From Chryseobacterium phocaeense (lineage in GTDB: Bacteria; Bacteroidota; Bacteroidia; Flavobacteriales; Weeksellaceae): a stretch of DNA of 64,000 nt. The DNA is taken from the NCBI RefSeq assembly GCF_900169075.1, contig NZ_LT827015.1:2620158-2684157 (forward strand). The letters run 5' to 3'. Under the pieces are notes generated by a model. That model made no database searches, had not been told where the DNA came from, and worked only from the letters and a program-made list of their open reading frames with translations. Below are positions 48,352 through 57,291 of the stretch, piece by piece. Position 1 is the stretch's first letter, and every line of letters begins with the position of its first letter. Both the position numbers and the translations under genes were made by a program.

Positions 48352-49293
48352 TTAAAACATTCTGCTGTAAAGGAATTTTTTATAGTCCTCAGTTAAAGGG
48401 GAATCAAACAGGTCGAACACATGCAGTGCTCCCGGTATCACCCAAAGTTCAGTTTTCACGCCGGCCTGGTATAAAAGCTGCGACAATTCTATGGCTTCAT
48501 CTCTTAAAGGATCCAATTCACAGGCTACAATGGTAGTTCCCGGAAGTCCCTGAAAATTGTTATAATTCGTAAGATCTGAATACACAATGCTTTTATCCTT
48601 ATCCTCGCTTCCAAGAAAATGCAGCCATGCGGTTTCAGCATACTGCTTATTCCAGAGTGGAATGTCAGTAAATTCGTTCATAGAAGGCGTATTAAGTTTA
48701 TTATGAACTACGGGATACAACAAAAACTGATGGATTATATTTTTAATTCCGTGATCGTTGGCCATCTGCGTAACCGCAGCAGCCAGGTGTCCTCCCACAC
48801 TTGCTCCAAACACTGAGACAGCATCTGGATTTAATCCCAATTCCTCTCTTCCGTTCTTAATGATCCACTTAAGCGCATCAAAACCGTCCAGTATGGGAAC
48901 CGGAAACCTGTATTGCGGAGAAAGCCTGTAATCAGCCGATATGATTGTTGCATTAAGACGGTCCGCCATTTCAAACATCTGGAAATCTACCTGTTCCGGC
49001 AGGCCGAAAATATACCCTCCACCGTGGAAATAAAGGATTGTTTTACTATTGTCAAATTTTTCCGGCTGGTAGATGTGAAGCCTTATCTGATGATTATTGT
49101 CAGAGCTTTTTATAAAAATATCTTTTACTTTGATATGATCCGGGCCTTTGAAAGGGTTATTCCTTGTAAATTCTTCTCTTTCTTTCTGAACAATTTCCGG
49201 CCGGTTTAAAAATAGATCCTGATCTATTTCCAGTGAAAACGGATACCGGTCAATACTTAATCTAAGGTCTTTGTCAATTCTGTTGAAATCCAT
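48352..49293 (-). CDS. Alpha/beta hydrolase, hormone-sensitive-lipase type esterase
   Basis: 313-residue cytosolic esterase. Oxyanion-hole motif ILYFHGGGYIFG, nucleophile elbow VSVFGASVGGHLAAAVTQMA (Ser in GASVG), acid in VACELDPLRDEAIELSQLLY and His in VIPGALHVFDLFDS. These four together place it in the HSL (family IV) carboxylesterase group acting on short- and medium-chain esters. It is co-transcribed with the isochorismatase-like gene and divergent from HxlR, so the pair is probably induced by a small aromatic or ester compound (inference). Confidence 0.9.
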   Translation of the reverse strand: MDFNRIDKDLRLSIDRYPFSLEIDQDLFLNRPEIVQKEREEFTRNNPFKGPDHIKVKDIFIKSSDNNHQIRLHIYQPEKFDNSKTILYFHGGGYIFGLPEQVDFQMFEMADRLNATIISADYRLSPQYRFPVPILDGFDALKWIIKNGREELGLNPDAVSVFGASVGGHLAAAVTQMANDHGIKNIIHQFLLYPVVHNKLNTPSMNEFTDIPLWNKQYAETAWLHFLGSEDKDKSIVYSDLTNYNNFQGLPGTTIVACELDPLRDEAIELSQLLYQAGVKTELWVIPGALHVFDLFDSPLTEDYKKFLYSRMF

Positions 49294-49436
49294 AGCGGTA
49301 TGGGTATAATGTTTTTTATGATTCGTTGAGTTTCTGTCTTGAAACAGCAGATCTGATTTTATTTTGTAAATTTAAATGATGAATAGGGTGTGCCCAAATT
49401 CTCAATCAATTGTGTGGAACGAACAAAAATGTTAGT

Positions 49437-49799
49437 ATGAGTATCAAAGAATCATCAACCAATCATGAAAATAAAAAAGGGCTGGAACTCAGCTGCTCTG
49501 AAATCTATGCGGTGAACCTCATCAGCGGCCGGTGGATCCTCTCCATCTGCTACTTCCTTAAAACAGGGAAACTTAGATTTTCTGAACTAAAAAACAAGAT
49601 CCCCAATATCAGCGAAAGAATGCTTACGATGCAGCTTAAGAAAATGGAAGAAGAAAAACTGATTTTAAAGAAAGTTTATGCCGAAGTTCCGCCAAGAACA
49701 GAATATGAATTAACCGAAATCGGGAAAAACCTGATCCCTGTTCTGGATCAGCTTGAAACATGGGGCGAAGATCATAAAAAAATAAAGAAGGGATTATAA
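49437..49799 (+). CDS. HxlR family transcriptional regulator
   Basis: 120-residue winged-helix regulator: CSEIYAVNLISGRWILSICY, recognition region LRFSELKNKIPNISERMLTM and wing EVPPRTEYELTEIGKNLIPV, the standard HxlR pattern. The start MSIKESSTN at 49437 is preferred over the upstream ATG at 49410, which adds poorly conserved residues. It is transcribed away from the esterase/isochorismatase operon across a 143-bp region that probably contains shared operators. Confidence 0.9.
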   Translation: MSIKESSTNHENKKGLELSCSEIYAVNLISGRWILSICYFLKTGKLRFSELKNKIPNISERMLTMQLKKMEEEKLILKKVYAEVPPRTEYELTEIGKNLIPVLDQLETWGEDHKKIKKGL

Positions 49800-49883
49800 C
49801 AAAGGACTTCACTGATTCTAAAGGCAGTAGACTTCACAAAAAACCATAGCGGATTGTTGTTTTTAAATTAAATGATAAAAAAC

Positions 49884-49914
49884 TTGCACCGTATTGGAAA
49901 AAGTTCTACTTTTG
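49884..49914 (+). promoter_or_regulatory. Promoter of tRNA-Phe copy 2
   Basis: TTG at 49884-49886, a 20-base spacer, TACTTTTG at 49907-49914. Confidence 0.8.
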
Positions 49915-49940
49915 CACCCACGTTAAACAACGGAACAATT

Positions 49941-50013
49941 GGTTTCTTAGCTCAGTTGGTAGAGCAATGGATTGAAAATCCATGTGTCCCTGGTTCGATT
50001 CCTGGAGAAACCA
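49941..50013 (+). tRNA. tRNA-Phe (GAA), copy 2
   Basis: Identical over all 73 bases to the copy at 47355-47427, with its own promoter and terminator. The flanks differ outside the promoter boxes. Confidence 0.98.
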
Positions 50014-50041
50014 CTGGAAATGAAATAATTTCTGACAAAAA

Positions 50042-50072
50042 CCCTCAAATTCTATAATTTGAGGGATTTTTT
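50042..50072 (+). terminator. Terminator of tRNA-Phe copy 2
   Basis: 10-bp stem CCCTCAAATT/AATTTGAGGG, 4-base loop, then ATTTTTTATTTT. Confidence 0.88.
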
Positions 50073-50130
50073 ATTTTGAGCAATATATCAAATTTGAAAA
50101 TAGAGGTTAATTAAGCTAAAAAATATTATT

Positions 50131-50535
50131 TTAATTATGTGTTTTTTTAAGAATAAGGAATGTCCCGATTATTGTTATTGAAAGTTCCAAAAATAAATAT
50201 ACAAGTAACATCCAGTGCGGAATTCCGTCTAAGACGATGGATAATAACCTTCCTATGACTAATCCACCCATAAATACAACCAAACTATACATTGCCGGCA
50301 ATTTTAGACTTGTGTTTTTTATACCTATTAACCAAAAAATAATTTGACCAAAGTATAATCCCATTACCGCCCTCATAATATGGGTGAGGTTTATATTGTC
50401 TACCGAAAAGCCATACATTGTTGTTAATGTCTTGTTTGGGAAAAGTCCGTAAGATAACGCAATAGGTATTAATCCGATTGCAGAAATCAATAAAATCAGA
50501 TTTTGATTTCTTTCGTTTGGATTTAGTTTACTCAT
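50131..50535 (-). CDS. DUF4345-like membrane protein
   Basis: 134 residues with four hydrophobic segments (LILLISAIGLIPIALSYGLF, HIMRAVMGLYFGQIIFWLIG, MYSLVVFMGGLVIGRLLSIV, LVYLFLELSITIIGTFLIL). The R-A-V-M-G-L-Y / G-R-L-L-S pattern is that of DUF4345. It follows hchA by 20 bases on the same strand. Function unknown. Confidence 0.75.
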   Translation of the reverse strand: MSKLNPNERNQNLILLISAIGLIPIALSYGLFPNKTLTTMYGFSVDNINLTHIMRAVMGLYFGQIIFWLIGIKNTSLKLPAMYSLVVFMGGLVIGRLLSIVLDGIPHWMLLVYLFLELSITIIGTFLILKKTHN

Positions 50536-50555
50536 TTGTTCATAGTTTTATATTT

Positions 50556-51425
50556 TCACTTGCTTAATTCATTTAGCAATTCGGTTGCACATAACTTTCC
50601 AAAATTATTTGCAGCTTTTGGACTGGCTCCAGAAATTAGTTTTCTATCTTTATGACAGGTTTTGTCTGCCTTTTTATTAATAATCTTTACTCCTAAATTA
50701 TTTAGTTTTTCCCCATATTTCCATGGAATATTTCCGGGCATATACCCAATAAAAGGTGTTTGTTTATCTACGCTATCTGGAAATGCCGCAATCTCATAAC
50801 CCCTATAAGGAAAAGGTTTGGTTTTATCCAAACCGGCCGATAACAACGCTGCCGGACCATGACAGATAGTAAGCATGTATAAGTGTTTTTCTACCGACCA
50901 ATAAATCAGTTTACATAAATCTGTATTTTCTGGCAGTCCCAGCATTGCCCCATGTCCTCCAGGAATAAAAATTGCGGTATAATCACTATTTTGGTTCATA
51001 ATATTTTCAACAAAATTGTTAAGGCTTTTGGGCTTTTCAAAATCCTTTAAATATTGTGAATAGATAGCTTTCACGTTATTATCTTTGTTGGGAAATGCCC
51101 ACATTTCTATCTTTACAGATTTTCCTGTTGGCGTAAAAATGTCTATTTCAAAACCTGCATTTTTCAAGTGAAGCATTGGTAATAACATTTCAACAGGATG
51201 GTTTCCGGTTGAAAATTTCTTTCCATTTGACATTGTCATATTTCGTTCTTCAGTACAAACCATCAGGATTTTCAATTTGCCTTTGTATGGTTTATTATAA
51301 ACAGTTTCATCATAATCTGTAACTTGTGAGGTAGCCAATTTTAATGAAAGTAATGAAGGACTAAAAGCATTATCCTCTGCAGGTGTAGGTGCGATACCAA
51401 ATAGTTTGTTAATCATTTTTATCAT
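50556..51425 (-). CDS. hchA: DJ-1/PfpI family protein deglycase/glyoxalase III (HchA/Hsp31)
   Basis: 289 residues, close to E. coli HchA (283). The catalytic Cys lies in HLYMLTICHGPAALLSAG, the Glu site in KILMVCTEERNMTMSNG, and the strand-turn ADYTAIFIPGGHGAML-like sequence precedes it (SDYTAIFIPGGHGAMLGLPE). Hsp31 proteins detoxify methylglyoxal and act as holding chaperones. The gene and its DUF4345 neighbour lie directly beside tRNA-Phe copy 2 and appear more AT-rich than the surrounding genes, so lateral gain is possible. Confidence 0.9.
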   Translation of the reverse strand: MIKMINKLFGIAPTPAEDNAFSPSLLSLKLATSQVTDYDETVYNKPYKGKLKILMVCTEERNMTMSNGKKFSTGNHPVEMLLPMLHLKNAGFEIDIFTPTGKSVKIEMWAFPNKDNNVKAIYSQYLKDFEKPKSLNNFVENIMNQNSDYTAIFIPGGHGAMLGLPENTDLCKLIYWSVEKHLYMLTICHGPAALLSAGLDKTKPFPYRGYEIAAFPDSVDKQTPFIGYMPGNIPWKYGEKLNNLGVKIINKKADKTCHKDRKLISGASPKAANNFGKLCATELLNELSK

Positions 51426-51852
51426 TTAGTTTTTTGAGTTTGATATATAATTACTGCCAGCGTTTTCGGCTTAGCCTTCGTTACAACAATCTACAAAATA
51501 TTTTGTTATGAAATGTTGCAATCGAAAATTCAGATAAGAACACAACCATTAAAAAGTATTGGGGAAGTAGGTTTTTTATTAATTTGTAACAAAGCCTTAG
51601 CATCAAAATGATTAATAACTGCTATACTATTCGCTTTAATAACAACAGCATTATCGGGAGCCTATATCCGTCAGGCTTAAAAGAATACTTTTTCAGATGT
51701 TTTTTTTCGTATTTTGTTTTTGTGTTTTTTAATTAGACAAAATTATTGTTTTAAAAGCCTTAATAATAGGCAGGAAAGTAGGATTAACATATTCCGGAGA
51801 AACCAAAAACCGCCCTTTCAACGGCGGTTTTTATGCGGTATGGTCAAAAGTT
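51426..51852. other. Intergenic region of about 430 bp with an imperfect inverted repeat
   Basis: GCTTAGCCTTCGTTACAA (about 51470-51487) and TTGTAACAAAGCCTTAGC (about 51585-51602) are imperfect complements. The remaining sequence is AT-rich and carries no credible gene. It ends with the terminator at 51801-51832. Confidence 0.5.
51801..51832 (-). terminator. Terminator downstream of the outer-membrane protein gene
   Basis: Perfect 10-bp stem AAAAACCGCC/GGCGGTTTTT, 8-base loop; minus-strand reading is followed by a T-rich tail. Confidence 0.82.
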
Positions 51853-52524
51853 TTACAGTTTAAAATTATACCCGATCTGCACATAAAAAGGCAGCATCAG
51901 CTTCGTTTTAAAATCCTGAGAAATAACATTTCCGCCTTTTAAGTAAATCTCATGGTTTCTGAATGTATAGCCTCCCTGGACTCCGTAATAGAAGTTTCCT
52001 CCCGTGGAGGGCTCATACCATCCGTTCTTCACATCCGGATACGTTTCCCTGTAATAATTGGTATGCTTAAAGTGACTGACAATAGCTTTGTCAAAACCCA
52101 CTTCCGCACCGGCAAACCATTTTGGACGGTAAAACCCCACAACCCCGGCCATATCCAGCCCGAAATTGGCTATAGCCACGTTTTCATTTTCAAATCGTCT
52201 GTAGACGCCCTGTACTCTTGTAGACAACTGGAAATCTTTTAGCTTTACCCATCTTACATTGGCTCCAGCCTTTGTTTTAAAATCATCCAAAAGGTCATTT
52301 CCGGATGGTGTTGAGAATTCAGCACCGACAGTCATGGGAAAAAGCTTGCTCTTCAGTTTGTAATGATATCCCAAACCGAAAACAACTCCATATTCTGCGC
52401 CTATATTGGCATTAAGGATATGTTTTTCTTTACCGGCTGCAGCCCAGTTTATGGTTTGCGCTTGTACTACTGTATTGATCATCAGCATCAGAACGAATGC
52501 TGCTTTATATATCGTATTCTTCAT
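51853..52524 (-). CDS. Predicted outer-membrane beta-barrel protein, function unknown
   Basis: 223 residues: signal peptide (ending NTVVQA-Q), then alternating strands rich in aromatic and Gly residues (NANIGAEYGVVFGLGYHYKL, FPMTVGAEFSTPS, NFYYGVQGGYTFRNHEIYLK) and a C-terminal strand ending in YVQIGYNFKL. This is the pattern of a small outer-membrane barrel. It follows the lipoprotein hydrolase by 9 bases and is probably co-transcribed with it. Confidence 0.68.
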   Translation of the reverse strand: MKNTIYKAAFVLMLMINTVVQAQTINWAAAGKEKHILNANIGAEYGVVFGLGYHYKLKSKLFPMTVGAEFSTPSGNDLLDDFKTKAGANVRWVKLKDFQLSTRVQGVYRRFENENVAIANFGLDMAGVVGFYRPKWFAGAEVGFDKAIVSHFKHTNYYRETYPDVKNGWYEPSTGGNFYYGVQGGYTFRNHEIYLKGGNVISQDFKTKLMLPFYVQIGYNFKL

Positions 52525-52533
52525 GGTATGGTA

Positions 52534-53553
52534 TTAAAGGGCATCTATAAACGTTAATATCTTTGGTTTGGTCTGGTTATTCCAGGCATCGGAGTTGGTA
52601 ACAATCCCATCATGTCCTACTCCTGAAACTTTTACAATAGAAGGATTGTGGTAAACGGATGTAATTTTCTGAGCCCAGGAATCCGGGTAGGCTTTATTTC
52701 TGCCACTGTAAAAAAATAGGACAGGCCCATTGTAGTTTTCAATTCCTTTTGAGAAATCAACATTATAATCATCCCCAATATCAAAGAGAGCATCCATAAT
52801 AACTGCACCGCTTCTCCAGTTCATACTGGGATCAAAATCCCCTTCGCCTGTAATGTCATTTTTAGATACCATCATAGACATTTTGTAATCTAAAATTTCA
52901 TGCTGGTCCTCTTTTCCGGAAATAAACTGCTCCATATAGGTGGCGTCATTGAGAGTTTCGCTCCATAGCTTAAAAGATCTGGATTCTTTTACATAATCTT
53001 CTACGTCATTCCATTTCAGACCGCCCGGTTCACAAAGGATGAGCCCCTGTATGGAATTCGGGTATTTCCCTGTATAGCCTGTTGCCAGCATAGCACCCCA
53101 TGAATGCCCCAGAATAATCACTTTCTGGCTTGGGCTTTTCCGGTAATGCGAAATAACGGCATGCAGCTCATCATACATCAGATCCAGGGCTCCGGCTCCG
53201 AGAGAAGTATAGGATTTTTTTGCAAAACGCTGTGAAAGTCCCGAACCCCTCTGATCATAAAATACCACCCGGTACCCTTTTTCTGTAAGATCTTTTGCTT
53301 TGAGAAGATAACGGTAGTCTCCTCCTGGCCCTCCGTGAAGTGCTATTACAATGGTTCCGTTTTCAGGACCGAAAGCTTCGGAATGAAGCTGTGCTCCATT
53401 AACAGATATAGAAGGCAGGGAAGAATCCTGATCTACCGTTTTGGGAACAAGATTCCCGGGTTCATCAATGGTTTTTCCATCGGTACAGGAAAATAATAAA
53501 GTGAGAATGGTGAAAGCAGTGAACGCTGCGTTTCTTTTTTTAAAAGCTGTCAT
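52534..53553 (-). CDS. Lipoprotein alpha/beta hydrolase (proline-iminopeptidase-like)
   Basis: 339 residues. Lipoprotein signal with Cys23 (ILTLLFSC). The hydrolase core carries IVIALHGGPGGDYRYLLKAK (HGGPGG oxyanion motif typical of prolyl aminopeptidases and related hydrolases), VVFYDQRGSGLSQRF, nucleophile elbow VIILGHSWGAMLATGYTGKY and the catalytic His in VSGVGHDGIV near the end. Envelope-anchored, perhaps releasing N-terminal proline or cleaving esters outside the cytoplasm. It lies upstream of the outer-membrane barrel gene and behind a membrane AraC regulator on the same strand. Confidence 0.85.
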   Translation of the reverse strand: MTAFKKRNAAFTAFTILTLLFSCTDGKTIDEPGNLVPKTVDQDSSLPSISVNGAQLHSEAFGPENGTIVIALHGGPGGDYRYLLKAKDLTEKGYRVVFYDQRGSGLSQRFAKKSYTSLGAGALDLMYDELHAVISHYRKSPSQKVIILGHSWGAMLATGYTGKYPNSIQGLILCEPGGLKWNDVEDYVKESRSFKLWSETLNDATYMEQFISGKEDQHEILDYKMSMMVSKNDITGEGDFDPSMNWRSGAVIMDALFDIGDDYNVDFSKGIENYNGPVLFFYSGRNKAYPDSWAQKITSVYHNPSIVKVSGVGHDGIVTNSDAWNNQTKPKILTFIDAL

Positions 53554-53706
53554 ACTTTTGGGTTTAAAAATTTATGATGCAAAGATTCATCATTCCCAAA
53601 AGCGATACGCCCCAACGGGAAGGTTGAGACATAGAAAAACAAAAATATATAACACTGTATTACAATAGGTTATGAGAATTGAAACCTATTCCCTGAGTGT
53701 TGAAAC

Positions 53707-54915
53707 TTAAGATTCCGGGATTTTCTGGTATTCACTTGGTGTAACTCCTGTGTATTTTTTAAAATTTCTATTGAAGGATGTCTTGGAATTAAACCCACAT
53801 TCAAAAGCGATGGAAAGTAAGGTATACTGCCTGCTCTCCGGAAGTGAAATTCTATTCAGGAATTCTTCTATCCTTTTTTCGTTGATGAGTTCATAGAAGT
53901 TCTTTTCCTCCTTCGAATTGATCACCTGTGACAGATAATTAGGATGAACGTCAAGCATTGCTGCAAGCTCATTCAATGTAATATTCGGATTGACAAAAGG
54001 CTTCTCATCATTCAGAAGCAGCAGCAGCCTTGAATGAATATCGTCTATACTTTCTTCCGTTAAAGTAGATTTCTGATACTTTTTTTCAGCGAGATCAACC
54101 GGTTCTTCCTCATCTTTATTTTCGAAGACAACATTCATTTTTTCAGTGTTACTCCCAAAAACTGACATGGGCTGGTTAAAAACCTGAACCTGCTTAATTC
54201 CAAAATATCCAAGCCATACAATAAATACCGTAACGGCACCATAAATAATATTCACCTGATCCGTAAAGAGAACCAATCCCCAGATCACTGTAATCCAGAT
54301 GATGAGATAAAGCAGCCAGTCAAAATTGATTTTCTCCGTATTGGAAAACTGCTGAACCATGTTTTTTCTGAAACGGTATAAGGTCCAGAATGAAAGAACT
54401 ACATATACTATCCCGGAAATATAGATAGAATAGAGCTTCAGCAGCATTTCGGTTTCAAACTCTTTACCCTGATGCCTGAAAATTTCTACCCGTTGCTCAA
54501 ATGGTGCGGTATAAAATGAAAGAAATAAGAGATTACAGACAACAACAGGAATAAAATGAAGCAGGTATTTCCATGAAAAAGAGTCCGGAGAAGTCTGCCT
54601 TTTAATATAGAGATATAAAAACGGACCATACACCAGAGGAAGTGAAAATCCAAAAAATATGAGTGATGGATACCGTATATATTGATTCGTAAGAAGCATA
54701 TAATGTCCCGCAAGATTAAGACCTATCGCCGCAAGCCAGCTGGCCAGAATGAAATCAGCAATGTTCTTATTTCTTTTTGTGATCAAAAGAAAAGCAAGGA
54801 AAAAGGCTAAAAAAACTCCGGACAGATAGAGCATGGTAAGCTTTGATATTTTGTTAAATGCAATCCAGTCATTAGGATCACCGCAAAAATAAATATAATT
54901 TTTAAGCAAATTCAA
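53707..54915 (-). CDS. AraC family regulator with N-terminal membrane domain
   Basis: 402 residues: seven or so N-terminal hydrophobic segments (to about residue 245), a linker, and a C-terminal AraC-type DNA-binding domain with two helix-turn-helix units (LNELAAMLDVHPNYLSQVIN, then LLSIAFECGFNSKTSFNRNF and GVTPSEYQKI). Membrane AraC regulators of this type sense an extracellular or membrane signal in Bacteroidota. An internal ATG at 54834 (MLYLSGVFLAF) fits the family start better than 54915. The nearby lipoprotein hydrolase/barrel pair is a plausible target. Confidence 0.88.
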   Translation of the reverse strand: MNLLKNYIYFCGDPNDWIAFNKISKLTMLYLSGVFLAFFLAFLLITKRNKNIADFILASWLAAIGLNLAGHYMLLTNQYIRYPSLIFFGFSLPLVYGPFLYLYIKRQTSPDSFSWKYLLHFIPVVVCNLLFLSFYTAPFEQRVEIFRHQGKEFETEMLLKLYSIYISGIVYVVLSFWTLYRFRKNMVQQFSNTEKINFDWLLYLIIWITVIWGLVLFTDQVNIIYGAVTVFIVWLGYFGIKQVQVFNQPMSVFGSNTEKMNVVFENKDEEEPVDLAEKKYQKSTLTEESIDDIHSRLLLLLNDEKPFVNPNITLNELAAMLDVHPNYLSQVINSKEEKNFYELINEKRIEEFLNRISLPESRQYTLLSIAFECGFNSKTSFNRNFKKYTGVTPSEYQKIPES

Positions 54916-55165
54916 AAGATTTCAATTTCTTATATCCTCCCTTTTTAAACAACTTCACATTTAATATTCGTTCTAAACCTCAAATCACAATAATTATCTG
55001 ACCTACTCTACCTCTGGTCATAACATCTCTCCTATTCCTAAAAAACCGGTCTGTTTACTCTATTTAAACCATTCTACAGTCTTAAAGTTCGTTAATATAA
55101 GACCATCATGACCAAATTCTTAGCCTATCATTCTGAAAATACCTATATTCGCTTTCAAATTAAAT

Positions 55166-56350
55166 TTGAAAATGAAGAAGATTGTCTCCGGGATATTTGT
55201 TTTCTGTTCTGTCATTATTATGGCCCAGGAAGCTGCTATTCAGTTTCAGGAACTGCCGTTCAAAGACATTATTGCCAAAGCAAAAAAAGAGAAAAAGCTT
55301 GTTTTCCTTGATGCCTATACCACCTGGTGCGGTCCCTGCAAAATGATGGAAAGGAATGTATTTACCAAAAAATCTGTCGGAGATTATTTCAATACCAATT
55401 TTGTAAACGCCAGATTCGATATGGAAAAAGGCGAAGGACGGGAAATTGCAGCTAAATTTGGCGTACGTTCCTATCCTACCTATCTTTTCCTGAATGGTGA
55501 AGGCGAGCTTGTATCACAAAATACCGGGTATATGGAGGAAGGCCTTTTTGTAGCAATGGCGCAGAATATTAACGCACCGGGGAACAAAAAAGGTTCTTTA
55601 AAAGAGCGCTTTGCCAAAGGGGAAAAAGATCCGGAATTCCTGATCAATATTATGAAACTGAACTCTTCCTCAGATTATGATTTTGCTAAAAAAGCTTCCG
55701 AAAGATATTTTGAGAACAAAAAGAAGACCGATGAACTTTCCAAGGAAGAAGTAGGCCTGCTCCTGTACTTTGTAAAATCTACGGAAGACAGCAACTACAA
55801 CACTTTCACGACAAGAAAAGCTGACATCGTCAAATACCTGCCTGAGGCTACCTATAATGAATTCGACAGCCAGCTGAAGCTTTCAAAAATCGTGGAACAG
55901 TCCATTGATGATAAAAATAAAAGGATCAATGAGGAGTATTTCATGAAAACAGCCGAACCGCTGGTAGGAAAGCAACTTGCACAATCTAAACTTAACCAGA
56001 CAAAACTCAGTTACTACGAGCAAAATGCCAATTTCCCTGAATTTGAAAAAGCGGCATTAGAATATTATCAAAACTCCGATGCATTCGAGCCCAATGAACT
56101 GCTTAGAGCCGCATGGGTATTCGGTGATCACGTCAAAAATCCTGCATCTCTGAAAAAAGCTGCAGAGTGGGCTGAAAAATCCGTAATGCGTGGTGAAACA
56201 CCGGAAAATACTTATATTCTAGCCAAGCTTTATTTTCTTACCGGAAACAAAGAAATGGCCAAAAACTATGCTGAAATGTCCAGAAATATGGCAGTTCAGA
56301 CTGGCAAAGACTCCAAACTCGCAGAAGAATTACTGAAACAAATACAATAA
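55166..56350 (+). CDS. Secreted thioredoxin-domain protein
   Basis: 394-residue periplasmic protein. Signal peptide to about residue 20 (IMA-Q), a thioredoxin fold with the active site TTWCGPCKMMERNVF (Cys55 and Cys58) and RSYPTYLFLNGEGELV carrying the cis-proline, then a long helical C-terminal region (residues about 150-394) with TPR-like character (NTYILAKLYFLTGNKEMAKN). It probably handles disulfide reduction in the envelope. Its stop overlaps the start of the DUF3575-like gene by one base (TAATG). Confidence 0.88.
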   Translation: MKMKKIVSGIFVFCSVIIMAQEAAIQFQELPFKDIIAKAKKEKKLVFLDAYTTWCGPCKMMERNVFTKKSVGDYFNTNFVNARFDMEKGEGREIAAKFGVRSYPTYLFLNGEGELVSQNTGYMEEGLFVAMAQNINAPGNKKGSLKERFAKGEKDPEFLINIMKLNSSSDYDFAKKASERYFENKKKTDELSKEEVGLLLYFVKSTEDSNYNTFTTRKADIVKYLPEATYNEFDSQLKLSKIVEQSIDDKNKRINEEYFMKTAEPLVGKQLAQSKLNQTKLSYYEQNANFPEFEKAALEYYQNSDAFEPNELLRAAWVFGDHVKNPASLKKAAEWAEKSVMRGETPENTYILAKLYFLTGNKEMAKNYAEMSRNMAVQTGKDSKLAEELLKQIQ

Positions 56351-56973
56351 TGCTAAAGCACAAATTCATTACAACATCTATTGCGCTCCTGTCCGCAGGA
56401 ATATTCTCAGCGCAGGAACAAGAACAGGAAAAAAGCTTATATCTTAAAGGAAATGCACTTTTTGCAGCAATAGGTGTTCTAAATATTGGTCTGGAAAAGC
56501 AGATAAGCCAAAAATATACATTGCAAGGTGATGTTTTTATTTCTCCCTGGAAATCTTTTGCAGGACATGAGTTTCAATACTATTCTGTTTCTCTTGAGGG
56601 AAGATATTATTTCAATGAAGCTTTTAGCCGCTGGTATATCGGAGCGAATCTCGCTGCCTCAGCATTTGTTCTTCAGAAGTGGAGCTATTGGAGTGACAAT
56701 CCCTATATCAATAGTAACAATGAAACATTTATCACCTCAAATTTGTACCAGAAAGGAGTTTCTTTTATAGTTGGTGTCACAGGTGGTTATCAATTCAAGG
56801 TATCTGACCGCTGGAATATTGATGTATATGCAACGGTAGGCACATCTCAGGATTTTTACAAAGGATACGACCGTGTCAGCGGGAAGCGCTATGAATCTGC
56901 TCAAAAATTCAACAAAAGCGGAGAATTCCTTCCATACAGAGGAGGAGTCATGATTTCTTATAAATTAAAATAA
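56350..56973 (+). CDS. DUF3575-like outer-membrane protein
   Basis: 207 residues with a signal peptide (ending GIFSA-Q) and barrel-like strands (YLKGNALFAAIGVLNIGLEK, QGDVFISPWKSFAGHEFQYY, ALEGRYYF-like SVSLEGRYYFNEAFSRWYIG and the final GGVMISYKL). The block LKGNALFAAIGVLNIGLE is the DUF3575 signature as I recall it. It is translationally coupled to the thioredoxin gene; function unknown. Confidence 0.72.
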   Translation: MLKHKFITTSIALLSAGIFSAQEQEQEKSLYLKGNALFAAIGVLNIGLEKQISQKYTLQGDVFISPWKSFAGHEFQYYSVSLEGRYYFNEAFSRWYIGANLAASAFVLQKWSYWSDNPYINSNNETFITSNLYQKGVSFIVGVTGGYQFKVSDRWNIDVYATVGTSQDFYKGYDRVSGKRYESAQKFNKSGEFLPYRGGVMISYKLK

Positions 56974-56977
56974 CAGC

Positions 56978-57184
56978 ATGAAACTGTTCGGAAAAAACCA
57001 TATTATCATTTCTGTGATCACTTTTGTGATTCTTTTTTTAATGAACTACATCGGAAATGACCTTCCCGACAAACTGGAACGGGCACTTATGACAGCCTTT
57101 GCCGGGGTTATAGGCTTATCTCTGGGACTATTCATTCTTAATAAAGGTAAAAATGACAATAAACCGCCACAGAATTTTGACTGA
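56978..57184 (+). CDS. Small two-TM membrane protein, function unknown
   Basis: 68 residues with two hydrophobic segments (IIISVITFVILFLMNYI and ALMTAFAGVIGLSLGLFIL) and a polar tail. It starts 4 bases after the preceding stop and is likely the last gene of the thioredoxin operon. No family is recognised. Confidence 0.65.
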   Translation: MKLFGKNHIIISVITFVILFLMNYIGNDLPDKLERALMTAFAGVIGLSLGLFILNKGKNDNKPPQNFD

Positions 57185-57185
57185 T

Positions 57186-57290
57186 AAAAAAATGAATTGT
57201 CAATTGTGAATTTGGCTTCGCCTGTGAATTTTACATACACAAATATTCACCATTGACTTGCGAAGCTAAATTGACCATTCACATTTAAAA
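57186..57290. repeat. GTGAATGGTCAATT-family palindrome
   Basis: AATTGTCAATTGTGAATTTG with GGCTTCGCC on the left, and CACCATTGACTTGCGAAGCT...TTGACCATTCACATTT on the right, form an inverted repeat at the 3' side of two convergent genes; related to 22943-23115. Confidence 0.8.
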
Positions 57291-57291
57291 A

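Noticed and set aside
51608..51736. 43-codon ORF in the gap after hchA
   Set aside because: Low-complexity Phe/Asn-rich translation, no promoter or conserved pattern; another frame gives a hydrophobic stretch but no start.
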